Below are positions 16,871-28,381 of a DNA stretch of 64,000 bases, in pieces. A program made the position numbers and the translations under genes. Source of the DNA: Pinibacter aurantiacus (GTDB lineage Bacteria > Bacteroidota > Bacteroidia > Chitinophagales > Chitinophagaceae); contig NZ_JAHSPG010000006.1 in NCBI RefSeq assembly GCF_019130065.1, forward strand, positions 345,566-409,565. Reading direction: 5' to 3'. How positions within the stretch are numbered: position 1 is the first letter of the stretch; each line of letters begins with the position of its first letter. Under the pieces are notes generated by a model. That model searched no databases and was not told where the DNA came from. It worked only from the letters and a program-made list of their open reading frames with translations.

Positions 16871-19031
16871 AATGATCAAACGAATGGCGATAGTTTTAGG
16901 CGCTTGTCTTCTTATGTGCTCGGAAGCATTGATGGCACAGGAAGCAACGTGGATATGGTATCCCGGCGATTTCGATATATGGCTCAGCAACAAAATGCAA
17001 AACAGACGCACAGAACGGGGGACGTTTTTTCCTCCATTCTGGAAAATGGATAACCATTATGTGTGTGTTGATTTTCATAAGGATTTTAGTCTTGCTCAAC
17101 CAGAGCAGGTTGACATTTATACGGAAGGAAATTACAATGTAAAGATTGACGGCAAGATGCAAGAAGGTGCGCCATCGCAGATACTTGTACCTGCTGGTAA
17201 ACACAGGATAAACGTAAAAGTATTTAACCAGGCCACAGTACCCGCTTTGTTTGTAAAGGGGCAAACGATTGTATCTGATGGAACATGGTTGGTAACGTTT
17301 GAGGATAAGGAGTGGATCGATGAGACAGGCAAGGCATCGGATCAGGCTGCTACTGTTTGGCTAACTGCGGGAAGTAAAAATTTTAACGACCCGTCTATAA
17401 AACCATCGTCTTTCAAACTGCAAACGACACCTCAATATGCTGCGTCTGTTGATAAGAAGGGGCAAACATTGTTGGTTGATTTTGGCAGGGAAACATTTGG
17501 ATACGTAAAATTGAATGGTCTTCGCGGAAATGGTAAAGTGAACATCTATTACGGTGAATCTAAAGCAGAAGCGTTGTCGACAGATCATTGTGAAACGTTA
17601 GACAGATTGCAGATCAGCAACGCTGCGGCCAAGGACACAGTATTACCGTCTTCGAAAGCATTCCGGTTTGTCAATATTCAATATAACGGCTCGCTTGCAT
17701 TGGATTCTGTCTCCATGCTTTACGAATATGCACCGGTTGCGCAACGTGGAACTTTCAGATGTTCAGATACTTTGTTGAACAGAATTTACGAAGTATCAGA
17801 CTATACGTTTCATTTGAATACGCGTGAATTTTTCATTGATGGCATCAAGCGTGATCGATGGGTTTGGAGCGGTGATGGTTATCAAAGTTTTTTGATGAAC
17901 TATTATTCCTTCTTCAATTCATCAACGGTAACGTCTACATTAATGGCGCTACGTGGCAAGGATCCTGTGACTAGTCATATCAATACCATCATGGATTATA
18001 CGTTTTATTGGTTCATGGGAATCTATGATTATTATCTGTACACAGGTGATCAAAATTTTATTACGCAGGTATATCCACGCATGCAAAGCATGATGGATTA
18101 TTGCTTGCAAAGAAGAAACAAAGATGGCTTGATGGAAGGGCTTGCAGGAGATTGGATATTTATTGATTGGGCAGATAGGCTTAGTAAAAAAGGTGAAGTG
18201 AGTTTTGAACAGTTGCTCTTGTGCCGCAGTCTTGAGACAATGTCGATGTGTGCCGATTTGATGCATGATACAAAAGCTGCACAGTACAGGCAAATGGCTG
18301 CGGATCTAAAAGCGAAAATATTCTCTTATTACTGGAACGGCAATAAGCAGGCATTTGTTCATAGCCGAATAAATGGGCAACCAACAGACAACGTAACCCG
18401 CTACACCAATATGTTTGCAATCTTCTTTAATTATTTGTCAGACATACAAAAGCAAGGCGTAAAGCAAAATGTTTTATTAAACGATAAAGTACAGAAGATC
18501 ACCACCCCATATATGCGTTTCTACGAGTTGGAAGCGATGTGCGCATTAGGCGAACAACAATATGTGTTGAATGAAATCAAAAGTTACTGGGGTGGCATGT
18601 TGCAAAATGGCGCAACGACTTTCTGGGAAGAATACAATCCCGATAAAAAGGGAGATGAGCACTATGCCATGTACGGAAGGCCGTTTGGCAAAAGCCTTTG
18701 CCATGCGTGGGGTGCAAGTCCGATTTATCTTTTTGGAAAATATTATTTAGGAGTGCAGCCTACTTCGCCAGCGTACAAAACGTACACGATACAACCGGTA
18801 ACAGGTGGGTTGAAATGGATCGAAGGAACGGTGCCTACACCAAACGGAGTAGTGAATGTGTATTGCAGTGCGAAGCAAATAAAGGTGAAGGCAGACGAAG
18901 GAACAGGTACGTTGAAATTCAAAAGCAAAAAGAAACCTTCCTGCAAAAACGGAACAATCGCAAGTACAGGAAACGGTGTGTATGAGATGACCGTGGAGAA
19001 AGGTGTGGAGTATGTGGTGAATTATGAATGA
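16863..19031 (+). CDS. GH78-like alpha-L-rhamnosidase
   Basis: 722 residues with signal peptide to about residue 25 (...EALMAQ). It is shorter than the GH78 at 8403. It has N-terminal beta-sandwiches, a DFGRETFGYVKL strand (about 203-214), then the (alpha/alpha)6 barrel with DGIKRDRWVWSGD (about 327-339), GLAGDWIFIDW and GATTFWEEYNPD (about 580-591), and a C-terminal sandwich. The RDRWVWSGD and TTFWEE motifs are GH78 catalytic-region features. Several RG-II rhamnosidases belong to GH78. The gene starts inside the end of the previous gene. Confidence 0.85.
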   Translation: MNRMIKRMAIVLGACLLMCSEALMAQEATWIWYPGDFDIWLSNKMQNRRTERGTFFPPFWKMDNHYVCVDFHKDFSLAQPEQVDIYTEGNYNVKIDGKMQEGAPSQILVPAGKHRINVKVFNQATVPALFVKGQTIVSDGTWLVTFEDKEWIDETGKASDQAATVWLTAGSKNFNDPSIKPSSFKLQTTPQYAASVDKKGQTLLVDFGRETFGYVKLNGLRGNGKVNIYYGESKAEALSTDHCETLDRLQISNAAAKDTVLPSSKAFRFVNIQYNGSLALDSVSMLYEYAPVAQRGTFRCSDTLLNRIYEVSDYTFHLNTREFFIDGIKRDRWVWSGDGYQSFLMNYYSFFNSSTVTSTLMALRGKDPVTSHINTIMDYTFYWFMGIYDYYLYTGDQNFITQVYPRMQSMMDYCLQRRNKDGLMEGLAGDWIFIDWADRLSKKGEVSFEQLLLCRSLETMSMCADLMHDTKAAQYRQMAADLKAKIFSYYWNGNKQAFVHSRINGQPTDNVTRYTNMFAIFFNYLSDIQKQGVKQNVLLNDKVQKITTPYMRFYELEAMCALGEQQYVLNEIKSYWGGMLQNGATTFWEEYNPDKKGDEHYAMYGRPFGKSLCHAWGASPIYLFGKYYLGVQPTSPAYKTYTIQPVTGGLKWIEGTVPTPNGVVNVYCSAKQIKVKADEGTGTLKFKSKKKPSCKNGTIASTGNGVYEMTVEKGVEYVVNYE

Positions 19032-19052
19032 TGAATTTTGAGGTTCATTCCC

Positions 19053-22395
<3,343 letters not shown>

Positions 22396-22445
22396 TTTCG
22401 TTTTATTGTCTAAAAATATTGAGAACAAATTATTAATTGCATCGC

Positions 22446-23456
22446 ATGAAAACATTGGTTTGTGTTACGCCGGGAACATTCGAATATGGAACAGTAGAAG
22501 TGCCTGAATTAAGGGCCGGCTATTCGTTGCTTAAGATCAAAAGAATTGGCATTTGTGGAACGGATTTGCATGCTTTTGAGGGCACGCAACCCTTCTTTTC
22601 CTATCCGAGAATATTAGGACATGAATTAGCTGCCGAGTATGTAAAAGGCGATGCCAAAGGGTTTCAGGCTGGTGAAGCTGTTACGTTTATTCCTTATTTC
22701 AATTGCGGTAAATGCATAGCCTGTAGGATGGGCAAGCCAAATTGCTGCGCTGCGATCAACGTTTGCGGCGTACATGTGGATGGCGGTATGCGTGAGTATT
22801 TGCTGGTTCCTTCAGAATCATTGATTCATGGCGAAGATTTGAATTTCGATGAATTGGCATTGGTTGAGCCATTGGCAATTGGCGCCCATGGCGTAAGACG
22901 TGCTGATGTTACTCCCGGCGAATGTGTATTGGTAGTGGGTGCAGGGCCGATTGGTTTGGGTACAATGGAGTTCGCACGAATAGCCGGAGGAAAAGTAATC
23001 GCTTTGGATATTAACGACAATCGTTTGGAGTTTTGTAAGGATAAACTAGGAGTAGATTTTACGATCAATGGTTTGAAAGAGAATGTAGTGGAGCGATTGA
23101 AAGAAATCACCAACGGCGACATGCCTACCGTTGTGATCGACGCAACAGGAAGTTTGCGCGCCATCAACGCAGGATTTGAATATATGGCCCACGGAGCGAG
23201 ATATGTTTTGGTAGGCTTGCAAAAAAACGAATTGGTCATCTCTCATCCAGAATTCCACAAACGTGAAGCAACTTTGATGAGCAGCAGAAATGCAACGAGA
23301 CAGGATTTTGAACATGTGATTGCCTCAATGAAGAAAGGACTTGTAAAGCCTGAAACATACATCACACACCGCGTTTCATTTGACGAGGTGAAAGATAATT
23401 TGGCCAGTTGGCTGAACCCGGAAACAGGTGTTATTAAAGCCATGGTAACTGTTTAA
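22446..23456 (+). CDS. Zinc-dependent L-galactonate 5-dehydrogenase-like enzyme
   Basis: 336 residues from the ATG at 22446 (a TTG 9 bases earlier is ignored). Medium-chain dehydrogenase: catalytic zinc ligands C37, H59 and E60 (GICGTD, LGHE), structural zinc cysteines C87, C90, C93 and C101, and Rossmann motif VVGAGPIGLG. The PFFSYPRILGHE and PEFHKREATLMSSRNAT stretches are close to E. coli LgoD/YjjN as I remember it, which oxidises L-galactonate to D-tagaturonate. It has no signal peptide and so is the only evident cytosolic enzyme among the exported ones. UxaB, encoded at 57591, would take the product onward. L-gulonate or a related acid is an alternative substrate. Confidence 0.75.
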   Translation: MKTLVCVTPGTFEYGTVEVPELRAGYSLLKIKRIGICGTDLHAFEGTQPFFSYPRILGHELAAEYVKGDAKGFQAGEAVTFIPYFNCGKCIACRMGKPNCCAAINVCGVHVDGGMREYLLVPSESLIHGEDLNFDELALVEPLAIGAHGVRRADVTPGECVLVVGAGPIGLGTMEFARIAGGKVIALDINDNRLEFCKDKLGVDFTINGLKENVVERLKEITNGDMPTVVIDATGSLRAINAGFEYMAHGARYVLVGLQKNELVISHPEFHKREATLMSSRNATRQDFEHVIASMKKGLVKPETYITHRVSFDEVKDNLASWLNPETGVIKAMVTV

Positions 23457-23465
23457 TCGGCTACC

Positions 23466-23537
23466 CGTAGAGACGCATTGAATGCGTCTCTGGTGCTGCA
23501 CCCAAAAATCGGGAGGCGCATTCAATGCGTCTCTACG
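23466..23537. repeat. Two facing GTAGAGACGCAT units
   Basis: CGTAGAGACGCATTGAATGC at the left and its complement ending GCGTCTCTACG at the right enclose about 25 bases. Each unit is itself palindromic, so this is a palindrome of palindromes. It lies between the dehydrogenase stop and the start region of the DUF5703 gene. Confidence 0.85.
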
Positions 23538-23576
23538 TTCTATTTTTCTTACATTCGTTTTATAACATTTTTATCA

Positions 23577-25898
23577 TTGACCAGCATACGTAAGAAAATA
23601 TCATTCCTTCTTTCTTTCAGTTTTTTATACATTATTTCTTTCGCGCAGCCGAAAGAGTTATCCAACTATAATGTTGTTTGGCGTGCACAAAGCAGCAGCT
23701 CGTCCGAGTCCATGCCATGCGGTGGTGGCGACATTGGATTAAATGTCTGGGTGGAAAACGGCGATGTGCTTTTTTACATTTCGCGCAGCGGCACGTTTGA
23801 TGAGAACAATCAAATGCTCACACTGGGCAGAATGCGCCTGCATTTTTCCTCCGATCCATTCGCTGGAAAAGATTTCAAACAGGAGCTGAAATTGGTTGAA
23901 GGAGGCGTTACTATTTCGGGAAATAATACTGAAGTTAATTTGTGGGTTGATGTATTTCGACCTGTTGTCCATGTAAGTGTTAGAAGCGCCAAGTCTGTTG
24001 ATGTTACTACGTCCTACGAAAACTGGCGCACATCGGACAGAGTAATCAAAGGAACAGAATTAAGAGCAAATTCTTACAAAGCACCACAACTATTTGACGT
24101 GGTAATGTATAAAGATGAAGTGCAGGCGTTAAACAATGAAATACTTTTTTATCACCGCAACAGAAATGACAAACAAAATGTTTTTGACTACACAGTCGAT
24201 AAAGAAGGGATGGGTTCTGTGAAAGATAAAATGTTCAATCCGCTTGCGGACAATACGTTTGGTGGCGTTGTGAAGGCGAAGGGTATGCAGTTTGTAAAGA
24301 CTGATACCGGTAGTTATTGCAACACTTCTTTTACGTCGTGGCAGCTAAAAACGAAATCTGCTGTTCGTTCGCAGCAAATTGAAATCGCCTTGAATGTTTC
24401 TCAGGCCGCGACGATTGATATTTGGAAGAACGAGTTGAACAATATTGTAAAAGATGCCGCAACGAATAGCTCTACTGCATTGCAGAAGACAAAAGCCTGG
24501 TGGCAGCAATTCTGGACTAGAAGTTACATAGTTATCGAAGGCAAGGATAGTTTCATTTCGCGCAATTATAATTTGTTCCGTTACATGCTTGGTTGCAATG
24601 CCTATGGCAAATGGCCCACCAAATTCAATGGCGGATTATTCGTTTTTGATCCGGTGTTTGTAAAAGGCAATCAGCCTTATCCTTATTCTCCTGACTTTCG
24701 TTTGTGGGGCGGGGGTACGATGACTGCCCAGAATCAGCGGCTTGTGTACTATCCAATGATCAAGAGTGGTGATTTTGATATGCTCAAACCTCAGTTTGAT
24801 TTTTACCTCAATGCATTGCGCAATGCAGAATTGAGAAGTGCCGTTTACTGGAATCATAAAGGAGCTTGTTTTACAGAACAAATTGAAAACTTCGGATTGC
24901 CGAATATTTTCGAATACAATTTAAAAAGACCTGCTGACTATGATGCAGGCCTCGAGTATAATGCATGGCTGGAATACTTGTGGGATACGGTTTTTGAGTT
25001 TTGTCAAATGATGCTGGAAACAGAACGTTACGAAAGCCGTGATATTAAAGAATATATTCCGTTCATAGAAAGTTGCCTTACTTTTTTTGATGAGCATTAT
25101 CAATACATGGCGAAGAAACTTGGTGCCAAAGTATTTAACGAAAGGGGCGAGTATATTTTATATCCAGGCTCGGCTGCGGAAACCTACAAAGGTGCCTACA
25201 ACTCAACAACCACTGTCTGCGCATTGAAAGTAATTCTCGAGCGCATGCTTGCTTTGCCAAATCAGTATCTTGATACAACACAAAGAAGCAAATGGCAAAA
25301 AATGTTGCATCGCATCCCGTCGATACCATTACAAACAATTGGAGGAAAAACTACACTGGCTCCGGCTTTGGTATGGGCAAGGGTGCAGAATGCAGAAGCT
25401 CCGCAATTGTATCCTGTTTTTCCATGGGGAATTTATGGCGTGGGAAAACCGGGTTTGGATACGGCCATAAATACCTATCAACTCGATTCGCAGGTAACTA
25501 AGACACGCAGTGCAGTGGGATGGAAGCAGCACAATATTTTTGCGGCGCGATTGGGATTGACTGATGAAGCGACAATTCTCACAAAAGAAAAATTTGCTGA
25601 TGGTCCTTATCGGTTTCCTGCGTTTTGGGGACCGGGTTACGATTGGTCGCCCGATCACAACTGGGGCGGTAGCGCCATGATTGGCTTGCAGGAAATGTTG
25701 ATGCAGGTGGATGATAAGAAGATCTATTTACTGCCCGCATGGCCAAAGGAGTGGAATACGAAATTCAAACTGCATGCGCCATATAATACTATCGTTGAAG
25801 GCGAGGTGAAAGAAGGAAAGGTGGTGAATCTTGTGGTGACACCTGCGAGCAGAAAGGCAGACGTGATTTTGTGCGAAGGAGAGAAGACACGCAGATGA
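23577..25898 (+). CDS. DUF5703-type (alpha/alpha)6 putative glycosidase (exported)
   Basis: About 773 residues from a TTG at 23577, chosen because MTSIRKKISFLLSFSFLYII is a good signal peptide; no ATG or GTG lies in frame nearby, and the TTG at 23478 would add an unlikely tail that crosses a repeat. The opening YNVVWRAQSSSSSESMPCGG and DIGLNVWVENGDVLFYISRS recalls the DUF5703 N-domain. The C-terminal two thirds look like an (alpha/alpha)6 barrel related to GH65/GH95 (WPTKFNGGLF, WGGGTMTAQNQR, YPGSAAETYKG, NWGGSAMIGLQEML). GH95 relatives in RG-II loci remove L-galactose, but this is only a fold-level analogy. The last residues T-R-R and the TGA stop come from a repeat. Confidence 0.7.
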   Translation: MTSIRKKISFLLSFSFLYIISFAQPKELSNYNVVWRAQSSSSSESMPCGGGDIGLNVWVENGDVLFYISRSGTFDENNQMLTLGRMRLHFSSDPFAGKDFKQELKLVEGGVTISGNNTEVNLWVDVFRPVVHVSVRSAKSVDVTTSYENWRTSDRVIKGTELRANSYKAPQLFDVVMYKDEVQALNNEILFYHRNRNDKQNVFDYTVDKEGMGSVKDKMFNPLADNTFGGVVKAKGMQFVKTDTGSYCNTSFTSWQLKTKSAVRSQQIEIALNVSQAATIDIWKNELNNIVKDAATNSSTALQKTKAWWQQFWTRSYIVIEGKDSFISRNYNLFRYMLGCNAYGKWPTKFNGGLFVFDPVFVKGNQPYPYSPDFRLWGGGTMTAQNQRLVYYPMIKSGDFDMLKPQFDFYLNALRNAELRSAVYWNHKGACFTEQIENFGLPNIFEYNLKRPADYDAGLEYNAWLEYLWDTVFEFCQMMLETERYESRDIKEYIPFIESCLTFFDEHYQYMAKKLGAKVFNERGEYILYPGSAAETYKGAYNSTTTVCALKVILERMLALPNQYLDTTQRSKWQKMLHRIPSIPLQTIGGKTTLAPALVWARVQNAEAPQLYPVFPWGIYGVGKPGLDTAINTYQLDSQVTKTRSAVGWKQHNIFAARLGLTDEATILTKEKFADGPYRFPAFWGPGYDWSPDHNWGGSAMIGLQEMLMQVDDKKIYLLPAWPKEWNTKFKLHAPYNTIVEGEVKEGKVVNLVVTPASRKADVILCEGEKTRR

Positions 25899-26128
25899 CA
25901 CGGATTGGACGGATTTGCGCTGATTAGTTGCTTTGAGATTTGTTCAGTTTGAAAGTCCCAGATTTACCACTAAAACACTAAGTGCACTAAGCCTCACTAA
26001 GGGTTGTTGAAAACCAGACGTTTCTAAGTGAAACTTAGTGCACTTAGTGTCTTAGTGGTAAACCGTAGATGTAGCAAATGTTGAAATCTAATCAGTGCAA
26101 ATCAGCTAAATCAGCGTTATCTGCGTGC
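25887..26128. repeat. Nested palindromes: ACGCAGAT outer pair around a CACTAAG inner pair
   Basis: Outer arms: ACACGCAGATGACACGGATT... (25887-25927) and ...AATCAGCGTTATCTGCGTG (26089-26127), imperfect reverse complements. Inner arms: TTTACCACTAAAACACTAAG... (25973 on) and ...CTTAGTGTCTTAGTGGTAAA (to 26062). The outer left arm overlaps the end of the DUF5703 gene. The outer right arm abuts the end of the convergent GntR gene, so the structure fills the whole intergenic gap. Confidence 0.85.
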
Positions 26129-26131
26129 TCC

Positions 26132-27163
26132 CTACAAAGACTTTCTCGGTGTTAAGTAAAACGGAACATCAATGTGCTTGAATGAATTTGTTAGTATCAG
26201 TTCTGCCGCCAGTTCGCCCATCTTTTTAAAGTCGGTGGAAATGGTGGTAAGTCCATTCAGGATGAGTTTTTTTAATGGCGTTTCATTGTAAGAAATGATG
26301 CCTACATCTTCGCCCACAACAAGGTTTTGTGCAATGATTTTTTCCAAAAGAATTACCAGGTCATTTTCGCGAAGATTGATATAAATGCTGCCCGGCGAAA
26401 TGGCTTCCTTCTCAATGTCTGCAATAATTTCATAGTTAAAAGCATAGTCCTGGCAAAAGCGCTTGAAGCCCTGCAAAATTTCATCAGGATAATAAGTGTT
26501 CTCAGGAAAAATGATCTTAATGCTTTTGTATTTCTGCAGCTTGTCTTTTGCCTGTTCAAGCGCCGTGTAAATATCCTGCTCAAAATTTTCGTACACACCG
26601 CGGTAGTTACCGGTTACGCCCTGCAATCTTTTATCGAGCAGAATCAGCTTTTCTTTAGGCAAAGTGTTCAGTACTTCGTCTACATTTTCCCAGCGCTCTC
26701 TGAAGTGCGGCAGAATGACAAAGTGTGTATAGTCTTCAGGACGGCGTGCCAGTATGTTTTTGAACAGACTAAAATCACTGTTATAAATATAGAAGTCTAT
26801 GTTGGCATGCTCGCCGATTGCATCAACAAAGGAATCGTAAATGATCTTTTTATGTTCGCTCAGTTTGTTGAACAAAAGCAATATGGTGAACTTTTGTTCA
26901 AACTGCGTATTCTGTACAAAATAACCTTTACCCGGAACAGAAGAAAGAATACCCAAAGACCTCAGATATTTATAACCTTTTTCCGCAGTATCCCTCGAAA
27001 TTTCAAACTCGAAGCTTATTTCGTTGATGGAAGGCAGCACATCATTCTTTTGAATTTTACCCGCCGCAATAGCTTTAATAATGGAGTTCGCCAGTTGAAG
27101 GTACTTAGGCGTAGCGGAGTAAACGTCGATAAATAAATGCTGCGTAATAGGGACTTGCTTCAT
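26132..27163 (-). CDS. GntR-type regulator with LacI-like sugar-binding domain, probable rhamnose regulator
   Basis: 343 residues. The N-terminal winged helix (about 18-85) has the GntR pattern PKYLQLANSIIKAI, LPSINEIS, SRDTAEKGYKYL and VPGKGYFV. Residues about 90-343 look like a periplasmic-binding-protein fold used by LacI/GalR to bind sugars (FTILLLFNKLSEH, VGIISYNETPLKK, TISTDFKKMGELAAE). It is transcribed away from rhaT with 131 bases between the starts, the usual arrangement for a local regulator; control of the rha-lut genes by L-rhamnose is an inference. A TAGGTTTG -7 box lies 29 bases upstream of the start. Confidence 0.85.
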   Translation of the reverse strand: MKQVPITQHLFIDVYSATPKYLQLANSIIKAIAAGKIQKNDVLPSINEISFEFEISRDTAEKGYKYLRSLGILSSVPGKGYFVQNTQFEQKFTILLLFNKLSEHKKIIYDSFVDAIGEHANIDFYIYNSDFSLFKNILARRPEDYTHFVILPHFRERWENVDEVLNTLPKEKLILLDKRLQGVTGNYRGVYENFEQDIYTALEQAKDKLQKYKSIKIIFPENTYYPDEILQGFKRFCQDYAFNYEIIADIEKEAISPGSIYINLRENDLVILLEKIIAQNLVVGEDVGIISYNETPLKKLILNGLTTISTDFKKMGELAAELILTNSFKHIDVPFYLTPRKSL

Positions 27164-27191
27164 TAGGTGCCTTTAGTGATTGGTTATTGGT

Positions 27192-27199
27192 CAAACCTA
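27192..27199 (-). promoter_or_regulatory. -7 box (TAGGTTTG) for the GntR regulator gene
   Basis: On the minus strand TAGGTTTG matches the Bacteroidota TAnnTTTG -7 element and is preceded by TTCG, as is the copy upstream of uxaB. It lies 29 bases upstream of the ATG. No convincing -33 TTTG is seen at the expected distance. Confidence 0.55.
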
Positions 27200-27294
27200 C
27201 GAAATTGTGAACCATGACAGTGCATGATGGATAAAAAATCATAACTTTTTACTTTTATTCTATAATTGTTTAGCCATATAAAAGACCAACTGCC

Positions 27295-28350
27295 ATGGGA
27301 GTTATTCTGGGAGTAATTTTTCACTTTATCGGAGGATTTGCATCAGGAAGTTTCTACATACCCTATAAAAAAGTAAGAGGCTGGGCCTGGGAAAGCTATT
27401 GGATCGTAGGAGGACTTTTTTCCTGGCTCATCGTACCACCATTAGCTGCATGGCTAACGGTTCCGGGCTTTTCAGAAATCATTAAGTATACGCCGTCACA
27501 CATTTTGTGGATCACTTTTTTCTTCGGCATTTTGTGGGGCATCGGCGGTTTGACATACGGGTTGGGTGTGCGCTATCTGGGCGTATCGCTTGGCAGCACC
27601 ATTATTCTTGGATTGTGCTCTGTGTTTGGTTCCCTTATTCCTTCTATCTATTACGATCTGTATCCAAAAGCAGGTAAAGAATCTTTCTCAGACATGCTGC
27701 ATAGCAGCTGGGGAAAATTGGTATTGCTCGGTATAATTGTTTGTACCATCGGTATCATTGTTTGCGGAAGGGCAGGTGTGTTGAAAGAGAAGGAGTTGTC
27801 ACAAAAAGAAGTGACAGAAGCAAACAAGGAGTTCAAAATAGGGCTGGGACTTTTTGTGGCGATTGTATCGGGTGTGTTGAGCGCATGTTTTAACTTTGGG
27901 TTGGAAGCAGGAAAGTCAATGGCTGAAGAGGCCGTGAGACAAGGAATGAATCCACTCTATCAAAACAATGTTGTGTATGTTGTGTTGCTTTGGGGCGGAC
28001 TTACTACCAACTTTATCTGGTGCATGATCTTAAATGCACGCAACAAAACATTTGGCGACTATACCAATCAGCAGGCACCCTTATTAAAAAACTACATTTT
28101 CTCCGCACTGGCAGGCATCACCTGGTTCTTACAGTTTTTCTTCTACGGAATGGGAGAAAGCAAACTCGGTAATGGTGCGAGTTCCTGGATACTGCACATG
28201 GCATTCATCATACTTGTTGCCAACTTATGGGGACTGGTTTTGAAAGAATGGAAAGGCACCAGCAAAAAAACATTATCAACCGTATTGGCAGGCATTGTGA
28301 TATTAATCGTTTCGATTTTAGTAGTGGGTTATGGGAACTCACTCAAGTAA
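27295..28350 (+). CDS. rhaT: L-rhamnose/proton symporter RhaT
   Basis: 351 residues, highly hydrophobic, with about ten membrane segments and no cleavable signal. It follows the RhaT family: opening ILGVIFHFIGGFASGSFYIP, then IWGIGGLTYGLGVRYLG-like and SLGSTIILGLCSVFGSL segments and a charged cytoplasmic stretch near 160-180 (KEKELSQKEVTEANK). RhaT imports L-rhamnose across the inner membrane with protons. It opens the rha gene row, divergent from the GntR regulator; the next start is 31 bases downstream. Confidence 0.93.
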   Translation: MGVILGVIFHFIGGFASGSFYIPYKKVRGWAWESYWIVGGLFSWLIVPPLAAWLTVPGFSEIIKYTPSHILWITFFFGILWGIGGLTYGLGVRYLGVSLGSTIILGLCSVFGSLIPSIYYDLYPKAGKESFSDMLHSSWGKLVLLGIIVCTIGIIVCGRAGVLKEKELSQKEVTEANKEFKIGLGLFVAIVSGVLSACFNFGLEAGKSMAEEAVRQGMNPLYQNNVVYVVLLWGGLTTNFIWCMILNARNKTFGDYTNQQAPLLKNYIFSALAGITWFLQFFFYGMGESKLGNGASSWILHMAFIILVANLWGLVLKEWKGTSKKTLSTVLAGIVILIVSILVVGYGNSLK

Positions 28351-28381
28351 AACAATATTGATTTTTTAAAGCACATAGAAT

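Noticed and set aside
26327..27136. 269-residue open frame on the plus strand opposite the GntR gene
   Set aside because: It is antisense to a well-supported regulator and shows no domain or signal; its length reflects codon use of the true gene.
27205..27240. GntR operator palindrome around CCATGACAGTGCATGATGG
   Set aside because: Only the outer four or five bases pair; the symmetry is too weak to report as a site.
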